From: Bradyrhizobium manausense
Lineage (GTDB): Bacteria; Pseudomonadota; Alphaproteobacteria; Rhizobiales; Xanthobacteraceae
Direction: 5' to 3'
Length of the DNA: 64,000 nt
Assembly (NCBI RefSeq): GCF_018130615.1
Contig: NZ_JAFCKB010000002.1
Coordinates: 372,001 to 436,000 of the forward strand
Shown here: positions 27,170 to 36,058 of the stretch, one piece after another
How the letters are laid out: each line of letters starts with the position of its first letter
How positions within the stretch are numbered: the stretch's first letter is position 1
Notes under the pieces: model-generated
What the model saw: only the letters and a program-made list of their open reading frames with translations
Database searches by the model: none
Told to the model about the DNA's origin: nothing
Made by a program: the position numbers and the translations under genes

Positions 27170-28711
27170 CTACTCCGGCAGCCCCGCGACGCGAAGCGCA
27201 TCACCGAGCTCCGCGGCCAGCGCCGGAGAGCAGTTGACGCCCTGGAACTGACGGCCGTAGCGGAAGGTCGGGTGCAACTCCATCACCCGAGCCGCGGCCG
27301 CTTTCGCCTCCTGCAATCGGCCTAGCTTTGCAAGGGCCGCCGCCAGTTGCACATGGGTGATGCTGTGGCGCGGATTGGCCTGAACGGAGCGGTAAGCGGC
27401 GCGACAGGCTTCTTCGTACCGGCCACGGTGGAAATGTCCCATCGCCTGCGCGTCGAAGGCGGCAAAGGCCCAGGAATCGAACGGGCTGAGCCGCATGCCG
27501 CGCTCGCTCCATTCGATGGCGCGGTCGGCATCGCCACCCCAACCGAGCATGACGCTTCCGAGGATGTAAGTCAGCGCGGACGACGGGCTGATCGAAAGAG
27601 CAGCGTCGAGGGCAGTAAATGCGGCGGCGCGATCGTGCCCATCCATGCCGATCGAAAAGCCCGCCAGCGTGAGGGCCAGCGCGTCGTCCTGCCCGTGGGC
27701 GATCGCTGAGCGCGCGTGCCTGATCGATGCCGCGCGGCTCACCTCCCGCAGACCAGCGCGGAGGAACAGGCAATGATGGCACATCGCAGCGTTGCCGTGC
27801 GCCAGCGCGTAGGAGGGCTCTAGCGCGATCGCGCGTTCGAGCAATACAAGCGCCTGCGTCACCTGCTCCGGCATGCCGGAATCGACATCCGGCTGGGCTC
27901 GCAGGACGAGGTCATAGGCATCGAGGCTATCCGGCCGCTTACGCTTGACCCGGTTGATTTCGGCGCGGCGCAGGCTAGGTGCGATGGCGCCGACGACGGA
28001 CATGGCGATCTCGTCCTGGAGCGCGAAAATGTCCTCGGACCTGCGGTCGTAGCGCTCGGCCCACACGTGCATTCCGGTCGACGCGTCGATCAGTTGACCG
28101 GTGATCCGCACATTGCCGCCGGCTTTCCGGATGCTGCCTTCCAGCACGTAGCGCACGCCAAGTTCGCGTCCGACCTGCTTCACGTCGATCGCTCGGCCCT
28201 TGTATGTGAACGTGGAATTTCGCGCGATCACGAACAGCCAATTGATGCGCGACAGGCCGGTGATGATGTCATCGACCATTCCATCGGCAAAATAGTCCTG
28301 TTCAGCATCGCCGCTCAGGTTCGCAAAGGGCAACACCGCGATTGATGGCCTCTCGGGCAGTGCCAGTGATGGCGCGGACGCACGGTCCGGGTCGGTCGTC
28401 GTCACGGCCGGGCCGATATAGCGATAGCCGCGTCGCGGCAGAGTCTCGATCCACTGCGCCTCTCCGGAAGCGTCTGCCAGCGTGCGGCGGACGGCTGCGA
28501 TCTGGACGGTCAGGTTGCTGTCCTCGATCGCTTGGGCGGGCCAAGCCGCCTCGATCAGGGCATCCTTGGATACGGGCATGCCGGCGCGCTGCACCAGCAG
28601 GGCCAGGAGCAGCACGGCGCGCTGGCCGAGTGGGGTCGGCTCGGCTCCGCGGAACAGAATCCCTGCATCGGCATCGAGGCGGAAGGGACCAAATTCAAGG
28701 ATCGCGGCCAT
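27170..28711 (-). CDS. winged-helix / TolB-like / TPR regulatory protein (CadC-type)
   Basis: A 513-residue soluble protein with three parts. Residues 1-100 form an OmpR/CadC-type winged helix (FGPFRLDADAGILFR, then SNLTVQIAAVRRTLAD and LPRRGYRYIGP). Residues about 115-275 match the TolB-like/FlgO domain often found beside adenylate-cyclase-type regulators (SIAVLPFANLSGD, YFADGMVDDIITGL, YVLEGSIRKAG). The rest consists of TPR-like helical repeats (ALALTLAGFSIGM, ALTYILGSVMLGWGG). I chose the ATG at 28711; one at 28729 is possible. It is likely a DNA-binding regulator of an unknown signal. It is divergent from the cupin gene, with 128 bases between starts. Confidence 0.85.
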   Translation of the reverse strand: MAAILEFGPFRLDADAGILFRGAEPTPLGQRAVLLLALLVQRAGMPVSKDALIEAAWPAQAIEDSNLTVQIAAVRRTLADASGEAQWIETLPRRGYRYIGPAVTTTDPDRASAPSLALPERPSIAVLPFANLSGDAEQDYFADGMVDDIITGLSRINWLFVIARNSTFTYKGRAIDVKQVGRELGVRYVLEGSIRKAGGNVRITGQLIDASTGMHVWAERYDRRSEDIFALQDEIAMSVVGAIAPSLRRAEINRVKRKRPDSLDAYDLVLRAQPDVDSGMPEQVTQALVLLERAIALEPSYALAHGNAAMCHHCLFLRAGLREVSRAASIRHARSAIAHGQDDALALTLAGFSIGMDGHDRAAAFTALDAALSISPSSALTYILGSVMLGWGGDADRAIEWSERGMRLSPFDSWAFAAFDAQAMGHFHRGRYEEACRAAYRSVQANPRHSITHVQLAAALAKLGRLQEAKAAAARVMELHPTFRYGRQFQGVNCSPALAAELGDALRVAGLPE

Positions 28712-28839
28712 CGTCGAAGAAGGACACATTTCGCAGGTTTTTTGCAATGTTTTCCGCACCGCTTCGCTACTTCCCGGGGCGGGGGGCGCCATCATGGCGC
28801 CATTGCTGCGCAATGGTACGACCAGCCATGGAGGACCAC

Positions 28840-29301
28840 ATGAACGCAAAGCCTCTCATCCGCAGGCCCGGCGAGACCGGGGGAGTGATGCTGCGGGGCC
28901 AGCCGATGGCTTTTCTGGTGACCGGGCAGGACACGCGGCACACCAGCATGTTCGACTGGACCATTCCGGCCGGGTTCGCCACGGGCCGGCACGTCCATCG
29001 TGTGCAGGAAGAGACCTTCTACATGCTTGAGGGCGAGTGCGAATGGCACGTCGCCGAAGAGGTCGTCAGGGCCACGCCGGGGACCTATCTCTTCATTCCA
29101 CCGGGCGTTCCCCACAATATCACCAATGTCCGCGACAAGCCCGCGCGCGTGCTCATGACGGTGTCTCCACCGGGGCACGAGCATTATTTCGAGGAATTGG
29201 CCAAGCTCACCGCCAGCGGACCACCGGATGCGACGGCCATCAGCGAGCTGCGTGCCCGCTTTGACACCGACCAGCTATCGGCACTGACGACGAGAGCCTA
29301 G
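28840..29301 (+). CDS. cupin domain-containing protein
   Basis: Small beta-barrel protein of 153 residues. The two cupin motifs are visible: GRHVHRVQEETFYMLEGE (His, His, Glu metal ligands) and PGTYLFIPPGVPHNITN with the third His. I chose the ATG at 28840 because GGAGG sits five bases upstream. Related proteins are annotated as quercetin-dioxygenase-like, but the substrate is unknown. It is divergent from the winged-helix regulator and may be its target. Confidence 0.85.
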   Translation: MNAKPLIRRPGETGGVMLRGQPMAFLVTGQDTRHTSMFDWTIPAGFATGRHVHRVQEETFYMLEGECEWHVAEEVVRATPGTYLFIPPGVPHNITNVRDKPARVLMTVSPPGHEHYFEELAKLTASGPPDATAISELRARFDTDQLSALTTRA

Positions 29302-29334
29302 GTCCGGGTCTGGGTCTTGTGTCGTCTGGTGCCA

Positions 29335-30513
29335 CTAATGTTGCGCCAGACCTGCCACGTGGGCGATCAGGAGGTCGATCTCAGCTTCCGTGTTGTAGTA
29401 GTGCGGCGAGGCGCGCACGACCACCGGCAGTGCGCGGACTTCCGCATCGATGCGGGTGCTGGATGGATCCGAGGCGCCGATCGTGATGCCGGCCGCGGCT
29501 GCACTGCGGACGATAGCATCCGCCTCATGCCCCTCCATCGTGAAGCTGACGATGGCGCCCGGCGCGCGCCCAAGATCGCGAATGGTGACGCCGCGAACTG
29601 AAGCGAGGCCATTGCGCAGGCGGTCCGCAAGCAGGCGGCAGCGTTGCGCGATCGGGCCGAGACCGATCGCGAGAGCATAATCGACGGCCGCGCCAAGCCC
29701 GAGCCGGGCCGCGTAATTGTTTTCCCAGGTCTCGAACCGGCGCGCATCGTCGCGGAGCTCATACTGGTCCCGCGAGACCCAGGGCGCCGCAAAATGGTCG
29801 ATCATCGGCGGCTCAAGCTGCTGCAGCAGCTGGCGGCGGACATAGAGAAATCCGGTTCCGCGTGGGCCACGCAGGAATTTGCGGCCGGTCGCCGACAGCA
29901 TGTCGCAGCCGATCGCTTCGACGTCGACCTGCATCTGGCCGACGGCTTGGCAGGCATCGAGCAGATAGGGAATGTTGTGTGCGCGCGCGATCCGGCCGAT
30001 GGCAGCGGCGGGATTGACCAGCCCGCCATTGGTTGGAACCCAGGTGATCGCGATCAGTCTCACGCGGTCGTCGATCATGCGTTCAAGCGCGTCGACGTCG
30101 AGCTCGCCGGTGGCATCGCTCGGCACGACATCCACGACCGCGCCAGTGCGCTTGGCGACCTGAAGGAACGCGACATAGTTGGCCGCGTACTCCGCCTCGG
30201 CGGTCAGGATGCGGTCGCCCTTGCAGAACGGAAGCGAATAGAACGCCATCTGCCAGGCAACCGTCGCATTCTCCACCAGCGCAACCTCATTGGGCGCGGC
30301 ATTCAGGAGACGCGCCACCGAGCCGTAGACCGCGTCGAGCCGTTCGGATTCACGGTCGGCAGCGGCATAGCCTCCGATCTCGCTCTCCAGATCGATGTGC
30401 TCTTTCATCGTCGCAACGACCGATGCCGGCATTAGCGCCGCGCCCGCGTTGTGGAGATAGGCTCTTCGAGAAGCCGCCGGCGTGTCGGCACGCATTCGGT
30501 CGATGTCGATCAA
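29335..30513 (-). CDS. class-V-fold PLP-dependent aminotransferase
   Basis: Fold type I PLP enzyme of about 392 residues (cysteine desulfurase / isopenicillin-N epimerase superfamily). Pocket features include NATVAWQMAFYSLP, ITWVPTNGGLVNPAAAIG, LLDACQAVGQMQVDV (PLP-binding Asp) and SATGRKFLRGPRGTGFLYV (Schiff-base Lys). The best start is a TTG at 30513, which has AGGAG seven bases upstream and yields MIDIDRMRADTP, the usual family beginning. ATGs at 30537 and 30543 are alternatives without a ribosome site. The substrate is unknown; it is not linked to iron-sulfur genes, so a desulfurase role is not supported. Confidence 0.85.
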   Translation of the reverse strand: MIDIDRMRADTPAASRRAYLHNAGAALMPASVVATMKEHIDLESEIGGYAAADRESERLDAVYGSVARLLNAAPNEVALVENATVAWQMAFYSLPFCKGDRILTAEAEYAANYVAFLQVAKRTGAVVDVVPSDATGELDVDALERMIDDRVRLIAITWVPTNGGLVNPAAAIGRIARAHNIPYLLDACQAVGQMQVDVEAIGCDMLSATGRKFLRGPRGTGFLYVRRQLLQQLEPPMIDHFAAPWVSRDQYELRDDARRFETWENNYAARLGLGAAVDYALAIGLGPIAQRCRLLADRLRNGLASVRGVTIRDLGRAPGAIVSFTMEGHEADAIVRSAAAAGITIGASDPSSTRIDAEVRALPVVVRASPHYYNTEAEIDLLIAHVAGLAQH

Positions 30514-30607
30514 GCTGGCTCTCCTGTCGCAATCCATCGGCATGCACTAGACGTGCCGAACACGGCGAGCAAGACGGCGGACAAGCGAGGAACTGGCCCG
30601 GCTCGCC

Positions 30608-31180
30608 TCAGATGCAGAGGCCTAGCAGCTTGACGTGGCAATTGCTGGATTTGGGCTTGCTCGTGGGCGCAGCCTCGCGCTTGACGGCAACCAGAGGCTC
30701 TTTGTCCTTGTTCTTCTTGCCCTTCGGCTCGTAATCCCCGGCGATCACCATGGCCCAATAGGTGCGCTTGCCGCTGGGATTCTTCGCACTTGCGATCCCG
30801 ACGCGAGAGGCGTTGTGCAGCAGCAGGTTCTTGCGGTGTCCCGAGGAGTCGATCCACTGTCCCAGCGTCTTCTCGAAATTATCGTAGCCGTAGGCGATGT
30901 TCTCCGCGGCACGGCCCGCGCCAGACGGCGCGACGCGCTTGTTGAACGGGCCGAGGGCGTCGTGGCTGAGATCGTCCTTCGCCGCCATGGCACGGGCCTG
31001 GTCCATGGCGATGCGGTCGAGGGTCGCGTCGCGTACGACGCGGCCCTCACCATGCTTCAGCCGGAAGCCGGAGATCTGCTCGGCCGCGGACTCCGCGGCC
31101 ATCACAGGCGCGGCCTCCAGCAGCACCAGACCCGCCAACAGCAGGGCTGCGCGGCGCCTTATGGTCCCCCAGCGAGTCAT
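30608..31180 (-). CDS. secreted CAP (SCP/PR-1) domain protein
   Basis: Exported protein of 190 residues with a signal peptide (RRRAALLLAGLVLLEAAPVMA). The CAP core is seen in RIAMDQARAMAAKDDLSH, AAENIAYGYDNFEKTLGQWIDSSGHRKNLL (read in parts) and RTYWAMVIAG. The HRKNLL and AENIA motifs are typical, and a Cys-rich end (SNCHVKLLGLCI) may form a disulfide. The ATG at 31180 is preferred to a TTG at 31189. Molecular function in bacteria is unclear. Confidence 0.85.
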   Translation of the reverse strand: MTRWGTIRRRAALLLAGLVLLEAAPVMAAESAAEQISGFRLKHGEGRVVRDATLDRIAMDQARAMAAKDDLSHDALGPFNKRVAPSGAGRAAENIAYGYDNFEKTLGQWIDSSGHRKNLLLHNASRVGIASAKNPSGKRTYWAMVIAGDYEPKGKKNKDKEPLVAVKREAAPTSKPKSSNCHVKLLGLCI

Positions 31181-31255
31181 TGTTCCCAAGTCAGTACAGT
31201 TCCAGGCTTCTCTACCGGCATTGTGGAGGCTTCAAGGCGCGGCGCACGCCGTGGT

Positions 31256-32350
31256 CTAACCGGTGGGCAGGTTGGCCTCGAAGTTGAAGCGGTCCCGGAG
31301 GTTCTTGCGCTGCTCCAGGATGTCCTTGAGGAAAGCGCGGTCTTGGTCGTTCTTCATCATGGGCTCGATCAAGTCGAGCTGGTTCATGGCGACCAGCTGC
31401 AGGATCTCGGTGCGCGGCTTGCCGCCGGAGTCGCGTGGTAGGGCGTGGACCACCTGAATGTGCTCCGGTGGCTTCGGCCCCTTGGCGGCAGCGAGCTCGT
31501 TGCGGAGCTGGCTTTCGAGCGCAGCCTGATCGGCTTCGACGAACGCATAGAGCCCTACGCCGGAGCGGCGATCGGCAAAGGCAACGATGGCGGTGTCGCG
31601 CACGGCGGAGTTCTTGCGGATCAGTTCGGCCAAGACCGGCGCGTCATTGACGAGACGGCGGCCGCCGCCCTCGCGGTCGGTGAAGTTGAACAGGCCGCGG
31701 GTGATGGCGCGATAGACCTTCTTTCCGGTGGCGAGCCACAGGCTCGCGGCGAAGGATTTCTTCGCCAGGATCTTTCGCTCGCGCGGCGTCAGCGCCTCGG
31801 GCGCATAAGAGCGCTTGTGCTTGAGCAGATGGCGGAGATCTTCGTAAGCGAGGATGCGATAGAGCCGCCCGCGCCGGGCAAAGCAGGCGGCGAGCTGGAA
31901 GTCGGTCACGTAGGCGCGGCCGTCGCGGCCGACCAGCCAGTTCTGTTCCTTGGCGAGATCGTTGTGGCAGATGCCGGCGCGGCGCAGCCGGCGCAGGGCC
32001 GCCTTGGCCGAGCGGAAATAAGCAAGGTCGCCATGGGGCTTTGCCAGATGCAGCGCAACGCCGCCGACAAAGCCGCGTACCAGCGCGCGACGGCCGGCCC
32101 AGAGCAGTTCAGGGCCGACATCGAGGCCTTTGGCGAGCGCCAACGCGTGCTTCTCGCGTGCAAACAGATGGCGCGCCAGCAGGAACGACCACCACGGCAC
32201 CTCGTCGAGCCGGCGCAGCACCGCGTCGACTTCGCCGCTGTCAGCGCGGAAGCGGCCGCGCTCGACGGTCGAGAACACGTCGCGCTTGAGCAGCACGCCC
32301 TCGGTCCAGCGCGCCGAGAGCATCGCGGCGTCGTCTTTCGGGAGACTCAT
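31256..32350 (-). CDS. kinase-like protein fused to the C-terminal subdomain of adenylate-forming enzymes
   Basis: A 364-residue soluble protein with an unusual architecture. Residues about 20-235 look like a protein-kinase-fold domain: a catalytic-loop motif ICHNDLAKEQNWLV with Asp131, and a metal-binding VTDFQLA with Asp150. The glycine-rich N-lobe is short and I see no clear P-loop. Residues about 245-330 resemble the C-terminal subdomain of acyl-CoA/AMP synthetases: VRDTAIVAFADRRSGVGLYAFVE (read in parts), then VHALPRDSGGKPRTEIL, where Lys311 fits the A10 catalytic lysine. The large adenylation domain is absent. It lies seven bases after trmFO and probably shares its transcript. Function unknown; both domain calls are by eye. 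Confidence 0.7.
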   Translation of the reverse strand: MSLPKDDAAMLSARWTEGVLLKRDVFSTVERGRFRADSGEVDAVLRRLDEVPWWSFLLARHLFAREKHALALAKGLDVGPELLWAGRRALVRGFVGGVALHLAKPHGDLAYFRSAKAALRRLRRAGICHNDLAKEQNWLVGRDGRAYVTDFQLAACFARRGRLYRILAYEDLRHLLKHKRSYAPEALTPRERKILAKKSFAASLWLATGKKVYRAITRGLFNFTDREGGGRRLVNDAPVLAELIRKNSAVRDTAIVAFADRRSGVGLYAFVEADQAALESQLRNELAAAKGPKPPEHIQVVHALPRDSGGKPRTEILQLVAMNQLDLIEPMMKNDQDRAFLKDILEQRKNLRDRFNFEANLPTG

Positions 32351-32357
32351 CGAAAAC

Positions 32358-33785
32358 TCACGCGGCTACGGCAATGCGCAAATGATCGGCGATCCAGCGA
32401 TCGAGATCGGCGAGCGCCAATGCGCTCATCGCCTGCTTCTTGGCCACCGTCTTCTCGTTGCCGCGCAGGCGCGTGCCGTCCGGCTTCTTCGTCGGCGCAC
32501 TCGCGAGCGGCGGAAACAGGCCGAAATTGATGTTCATCGGCTGGAACGAGCGGGTGCCCGGCTCGATGGTCTCGATATGGCCGCCCGTGATGTGGCCGAG
32601 CAAGGATCCGAGCGCCGTCGTAGCCGGCGGGCTCGCAAGCGTCTCGCCGCGCGCGTCGGCAGCCGCATAGAGGCCGGCGATGAGGCCGACACTGGCGGAT
32701 TCCACATAGCCTTCGCAGCCCGTCATCTGGCCGGCAAAGCGCAGCCGCGGCTGCGCGCGCAGGCGCAACTGGCTGTCGAGCAGCTTTGGCGAGTTGAGGA
32801 AGGTGTTGCGATGCAGGCCGCCGAGGCGGGCGAACTCGGCCTTCTCCAACCCCGGAATGGTGCGGAAGATGCGCTGCTGCTCGCCATACTTCAGCTTCGT
32901 CTGGAAGCCGACGATGTTGTAGAGGGTGCCAAGCTTGTTGTCCTGGCGTAGCTGCACGATCGCATAGGCTTTGGTGGCGGGATCGTGCTGATTGGTGAGG
33001 CCCACCGGCTTCATCGGGCCGTGGCGCAGCGTCTCGGGACCGCGCTCCGCCATCACCTCGATCGGCAGGCAGCCGTCGAAATAGGGCGTGTTGGTCTCCC
33101 ATTCCTTGAATTCGGTCTTTTCGCCTGAAATCAGCGCGGCGACGAAGCCGTCATACTGCTCCTTGGTCATCGGGCAGTTGATGTAGTCGGCGCCGTTGCC
33201 GCCGGGGCCAACCTTGTCGTAGCGCGACTGAAACCAGGCCACCGACATGTCGATGGATTCGCGATGTACGATCGGCGCGATGGCGTCGAAGAAGGCGAGC
33301 GCATTTTCGTCGGTCAGCTCGCGGATGGCGTCGGCCAAGGGCGCCGAGGTGAGGGGCCCGGTCGCAACGATCACGTTGCTCCATTCGGCCGGCGGCAGGC
33401 CCGCGATCTCGCCGCGGGCGATCTCGATCAGGGGATGGTCGTTCAGGGACTTGGTGACGGCGGCCGAGAAGCCGTCGCGGTCGACCGCAAGCGCGCCGCC
33501 GGCGGGCACCTGATTGGCATCGGCCGCGCGCATGATCAGCGAGTCGAGGCGGCGCATCTCAGCATGCAGCAGGCCGACAGCGTTGTTGGCGGCGTCGTCC
33601 GAGCGGAACGAGTTGGAGCAGACGAGCTCAGCGAGCCCGTCGGTGCGGTGCGCCTCGGTCATGCGGTCCGGCCGCATTTCGTGCAGCACTACGGGCACGC
33701 CAGCCTTGGCCACCTGCCAAGCGGCCTCTGAGCCGGCAAGGCCGGCGCCGATGACGTGCACGGAATTGGATTGGGGTCCTGTCAT
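32358..33785 (-). CDS. trmFO: methylenetetrahydrofolate--tRNA-(uracil-5-)-methyltransferase TrmFO
   Basis: Folate- and FAD-dependent enzyme of 475 residues that makes 5-methyluridine at position 54 of tRNA. The N-terminal FAD loop [14 protein letters not shown] starts near residue 10. Family blocks include [32 protein letters not shown] and [14 protein letters not shown], the last containing the catalytic-region Cys. ATG at 33785. The kinase-like fusion gene follows at once downstream. Complete in length. Confidence 0.95.
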   Translation of the reverse strand: MTGPQSNSVHVIGAGLAGSEAAWQVAKAGVPVVLHEMRPDRMTEAHRTDGLAELVCSNSFRSDDAANNAVGLLHAEMRRLDSLIMRAADANQVPAGGALAVDRDGFSAAVTKSLNDHPLIEIARGEIAGLPPAEWSNVIVATGPLTSAPLADAIRELTDENALAFFDAIAPIVHRESIDMSVAWFQSRYDKVGPGGNGADYINCPMTKEQYDGFVAALISGEKTEFKEWETNTPYFDGCLPIEVMAERGPETLRHGPMKPVGLTNQHDPATKAYAIVQLRQDNKLGTLYNIVGFQTKLKYGEQQRIFRTIPGLEKAEFARLGGLHRNTFLNSPKLLDSQLRLRAQPRLRFAGQMTGCEGYVESASVGLIAGLYAAADARGETLASPPATTALGSLLGHITGGHIETIEPGTRSFQPMNINFGLFPPLASAPTKKPDGTRLRGNEKTVAKKQAMSALALADLDRWIADHLRIAVAA

Positions 33786-33859
33786 GGGGCGGACAGGTAG
33801 CGCTTTTCGGCGGTCAGTGGAATCGCCGAGATCGAGTTTTCTGCCATCAGAAACGACAA

Positions 33860-33878
33860 CGCCCGCACGAGGCGGGCG
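33860..33878 (-). terminator. hairpin terminator after the DUF1127 gene
   Basis: CGCCCGC-ACGAG-GCGGGCG forms a seven-pair stem. Read on the minus strand it is followed by TTGTCGTTT. It lies between the DUF1127 stop and trmFO and would separate them. Confidence 0.6.
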
Positions 33879-33911
33879 CTATCGGTTCGTCCGGTGAAAG
33901 GCTGAACGGTA

Positions 33912-34064
33912 TCAGCCCTGATACTGACCGGCGGCAACGCGCGGGATGTCCGAGCGATCGAGGCCGATGTCAGCCAGTTCGCGATCGCTGAGCTGGGACA
34001 GCTCGGCAACATTGCGCTGATAGTCCCGGAAAGCTTGGATCATACGGATAAGTGAGAGCAGCAT
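33912..34064 (-). CDS. small DUF1127 protein
   Basis: A 50-residue basic protein. It reads MLLSLIRMIQAFRDYQRNVA and then ELSQLSDRELADIGLDRSDI and ends VAAGQYQG. The LSDRELADIGLDRSDI pattern is the DUF1127 signature, found in many short rhizobial proteins, some of which are stress-induced or bind RNA. GGAGA lies just upstream of the ATG on the minus strand. Too short to rely on length, but the motif is distinctive. Confidence 0.85.
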   Translation of the reverse strand: MLLSLIRMIQAFRDYQRNVAELSQLSDRELADIGLDRSDIPRVAAGQYQG

Positions 34065-34757
34065 GGTAGTCTCCTGTAGTTCGATTCAGCCCTTGCCGGG
34101 CCTCATCGTTGAAATGAATATAGGTGAGAGTAGTGCAGTGCGAAAGTTCCGATGTTGCGATGCAGCTAAGCGTAGCGCGCATGGCGCAGGTAAGGAGCGA
34201 TTAACCTGTCGAGAGTCCCGCCCAGTAGCCAGGCGAAACCCCGGATGATAAGCAATAAATCCCGTGAAATCACGGGTTTATAGATCCATCTTAGATTCTG
34301 ATTGTTCAGAAAATAGGTTACATTCCCGTGACCTGCGAGGGCGTCATGTTAGCTCGTGAGCCCAAGTCTGATATGCGTGATTCGCATGATCTGGTTTTTT
34401 TAGAAATGAATCTTTGTTCACTTTTACTGGGCGAGATTCTCTCTAATTTCGGAGGAGTCCGAGCTTGGGCTCTAGCTGATTTTGGACGTTTTCGCAGCGG
34501 TGCCGGACGGTCCTGCGAAAGATCCTGAGGGCAATTGTCCCATGATGCGCTGCACACACGCCCAGCGTGCAGATTCTGATTACGAAGTTGTAATGAAAAT
34601 CAGAAATTTCGCATGCGGCTCTGCGCGCTGCGCAACATCACGCAATTCTCGCGCGGAATTTATTGCGGCAAGTTGCCGCGTCAGCAGCAAAGTCATGTTG
34701 CAGATTCCGGCAATGTCGCTGGCTCTGTTCCAAGAACAAGAGAAGGAAAGTAACATC
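34065..34757. other. 693-base intergenic region, partly AT-rich
   Basis: The middle (about 34215-34480) is much more AT-rich than its surroundings. It contains the palindrome at 34254-34281 and a small hairpin ATGCG-TGATT-CGCAT (34373-34387) followed by GATCTGGTTTTTTT. Open frames at 34328-34528 and 34482 onward have no recognisable family, and the second only becomes protein-like from 34758. Promoters for both flanking small genes must lie here. I see no tRNA or transposase. Confidence 0.5.
34254..34281. terminator. palindromic hairpin with A/T flanks
   Basis: CCCGTG-AAAT-CACGGG flanked by ATAAAT and TTTAT gives an almost perfect inverted repeat of about 11 pairs. The flanking A and T runs would let it act as a bidirectional terminator. 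No flanking gene ends close to it, so another role is possible. Confidence 0.5.
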
Positions 34758-35021
34758 ATGACGAAGTTACTCGGGGTTATCGCAATTGCTGCCGTCGCAT
34801 TGGCCGTCGCGCCGGCTCAGGCCGCCAAGCACGCCATGGGCGGCTGCAGCGGGGCCAATCTGGAGAAGACCGAGACCGCGATCGAGGCGATGCCGGACGG
34901 CGACAGCAAGTTCGTCGCTGAGAAGGAGGTCACGGCGGCCCAGGACGCGCTACTCAACGGCAAAATGGGGGCGTGCGGCATGCATCTGAACAAGGCGATG
35001 CACGCCACCATGGGCAAGTAA
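34758..35021 (+). CDS. small exported protein of unknown function
   Basis: An 87-residue precursor with a clear signal peptide (TKLLGVIAIAAVALAVAPAQA). The mature part starts AKHAMGGCSGANLEKTETAI, has two or three Cys (GGCSG, MGACGMHL) and ends KAMHATMGK. The ATG at 34758 has AGAAGGAAAG upstream. No domain is recognised; the Cys and Met/His residues could bind metal, but that is a guess. A terminator follows. Confidence 0.75.
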   Translation: MTKLLGVIAIAAVALAVAPAQAAKHAMGGCSGANLEKTETAIEAMPDGDSKFVAEKEVTAAQDALLNGKMGACGMHLNKAMHATMGK

Positions 35022-35046
35022 TCGGGTAGGTAACGCAATCCAAGAG

Positions 35047-35073
35047 AGGGCCGGTCGCCGGGCGATCGGCCCT
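35047..35073 (+). terminator. hairpin terminator after the small exported protein gene
   Basis: AGGGCCGGTCGC-CGG-GCGATCGGCCCT pairs over about 12 positions with one G-T, followed by ATGCGTTTTGTCTT. Confidence 0.65.
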
Positions 35074-35097
35074 ATGCGTTTTGTCTTAGTGCGCGTC

Positions 35098-35922
35098 TTA
35101 GGGGGCGTGCGCGAGTTGGGTAGCAAAATAGGCCACCGTCTTGGAATAGACCTCGCTCTTGTTCCACTGCTGGAGCACCGCGAAGTTCGGGCTGCCCGGC
35201 TGCCAGTCCTTGCCCTTCTGCCAGCCGTAGCCGGCGAGATAGTTGGCCGTAGAGGCGAGCACGTCGGGCGCGTTATGCAGCAGGTCGCGCTTGCCGTTGC
35301 CGTCGAAATCGACGGCATATTTCATCCAGGATGACGGCATGAACTGGGTCTGACCGAGTTCACCGGCCCAGGCGCCTTTCATGTCGGCTGGCGCAAGATC
35401 GCCGCGCTGGACGATGCGCAACGCATCCATCAACTCGCCACGAAACTGCTCGGCGCGCCGGCAATCATAGGCGAGTGTCGCGAGCGAGCGGATCGTCGCG
35501 AACTTGCCGGTGTTGACGCCGAAATCGGTCTCGAGACCCCAGATCGCGACCAGGATCTCGCCGGGCACGCCATAGGTCTGCTCGATGCGCGACAGCACCG
35601 AGCCGTACTGCTTCATCATGTTGGAGCCGCGCGTCATCCGCGGCGGCACCATGCGGCCGGAAAACTCTTCAAAGGTCTGGGTGAAGACCTTTTGCGACTT
35701 GTCGCGGTTGAGCACGCTCTGATCGAGCGTCACGCCGGCAAGTCCGGCGGTGATGGCCTGCTGCGAGATACCCTTGGCCGCAGCGTCGGTTTTGAAGTCC
35801 GCAAGCCAGGCGTCGAAATTGCCTGAGCCGCAGGCAACAGCGGCAAGTGCTGGCTGGGCGGACAGGATGGATGCGGAGAGGGCGAAGGCTGCGAGAGCGA
35901 GACGAGAAATCGTCGGGGTCAT
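35098..35922 (-). CDS. lytic murein transglycosylase (MltB-like)
   Basis: Periplasmic peptidoglycan-cleaving enzyme of 274 residues. A signal peptide precedes the domain (TPTISRLALAAFALSASILSA, with start ATG at 35922). The SLT2 pattern is clear: FDAWLADFKTDAAAKGIS, RYGVPGEIL-like TYGVPGEILVAIWGLETDFG with the catalytic Glu, and ELGQTQFMPSSWMKYAVDFDGNG, read in parts. No C-terminal peptidoglycan-binding domain is present, so this is the short form. It stands alone on the minus strand. Confidence 0.9.
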   Translation of the reverse strand: MTPTISRLALAAFALSASILSAQPALAAVACGSGNFDAWLADFKTDAAAKGISQQAITAGLAGVTLDQSVLNRDKSQKVFTQTFEEFSGRMVPPRMTRGSNMMKQYGSVLSRIEQTYGVPGEILVAIWGLETDFGVNTGKFATIRSLATLAYDCRRAEQFRGELMDALRIVQRGDLAPADMKGAWAGELGQTQFMPSSWMKYAVDFDGNGKRDLLHNAPDVLASTANYLAGYGWQKGKDWQPGSPNFAVLQQWNKSEVYSKTVAYFATQLAHAP

Positions 35923-36058
35923 CAGATGAAATGGATTCCGTGAAGTGATCTGACCGGCGGGCGCAATCTCGGTTGTAACCGCGGCCAAAGCAAGGCGTAT
36001 GGTAGCGCGCAGAGCCTGCCCGAGCCAAGCCCGGGCAGGTTCGCATGTCACGATATCG

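Noticed and set aside
29335-30513. Cysteine desulfurase (IscS/SufS) role for the class-V aminotransferase
   Set aside because: No iron-sulfur assembly genes are adjacent and the characteristic catalytic Cys loop was not recognised.
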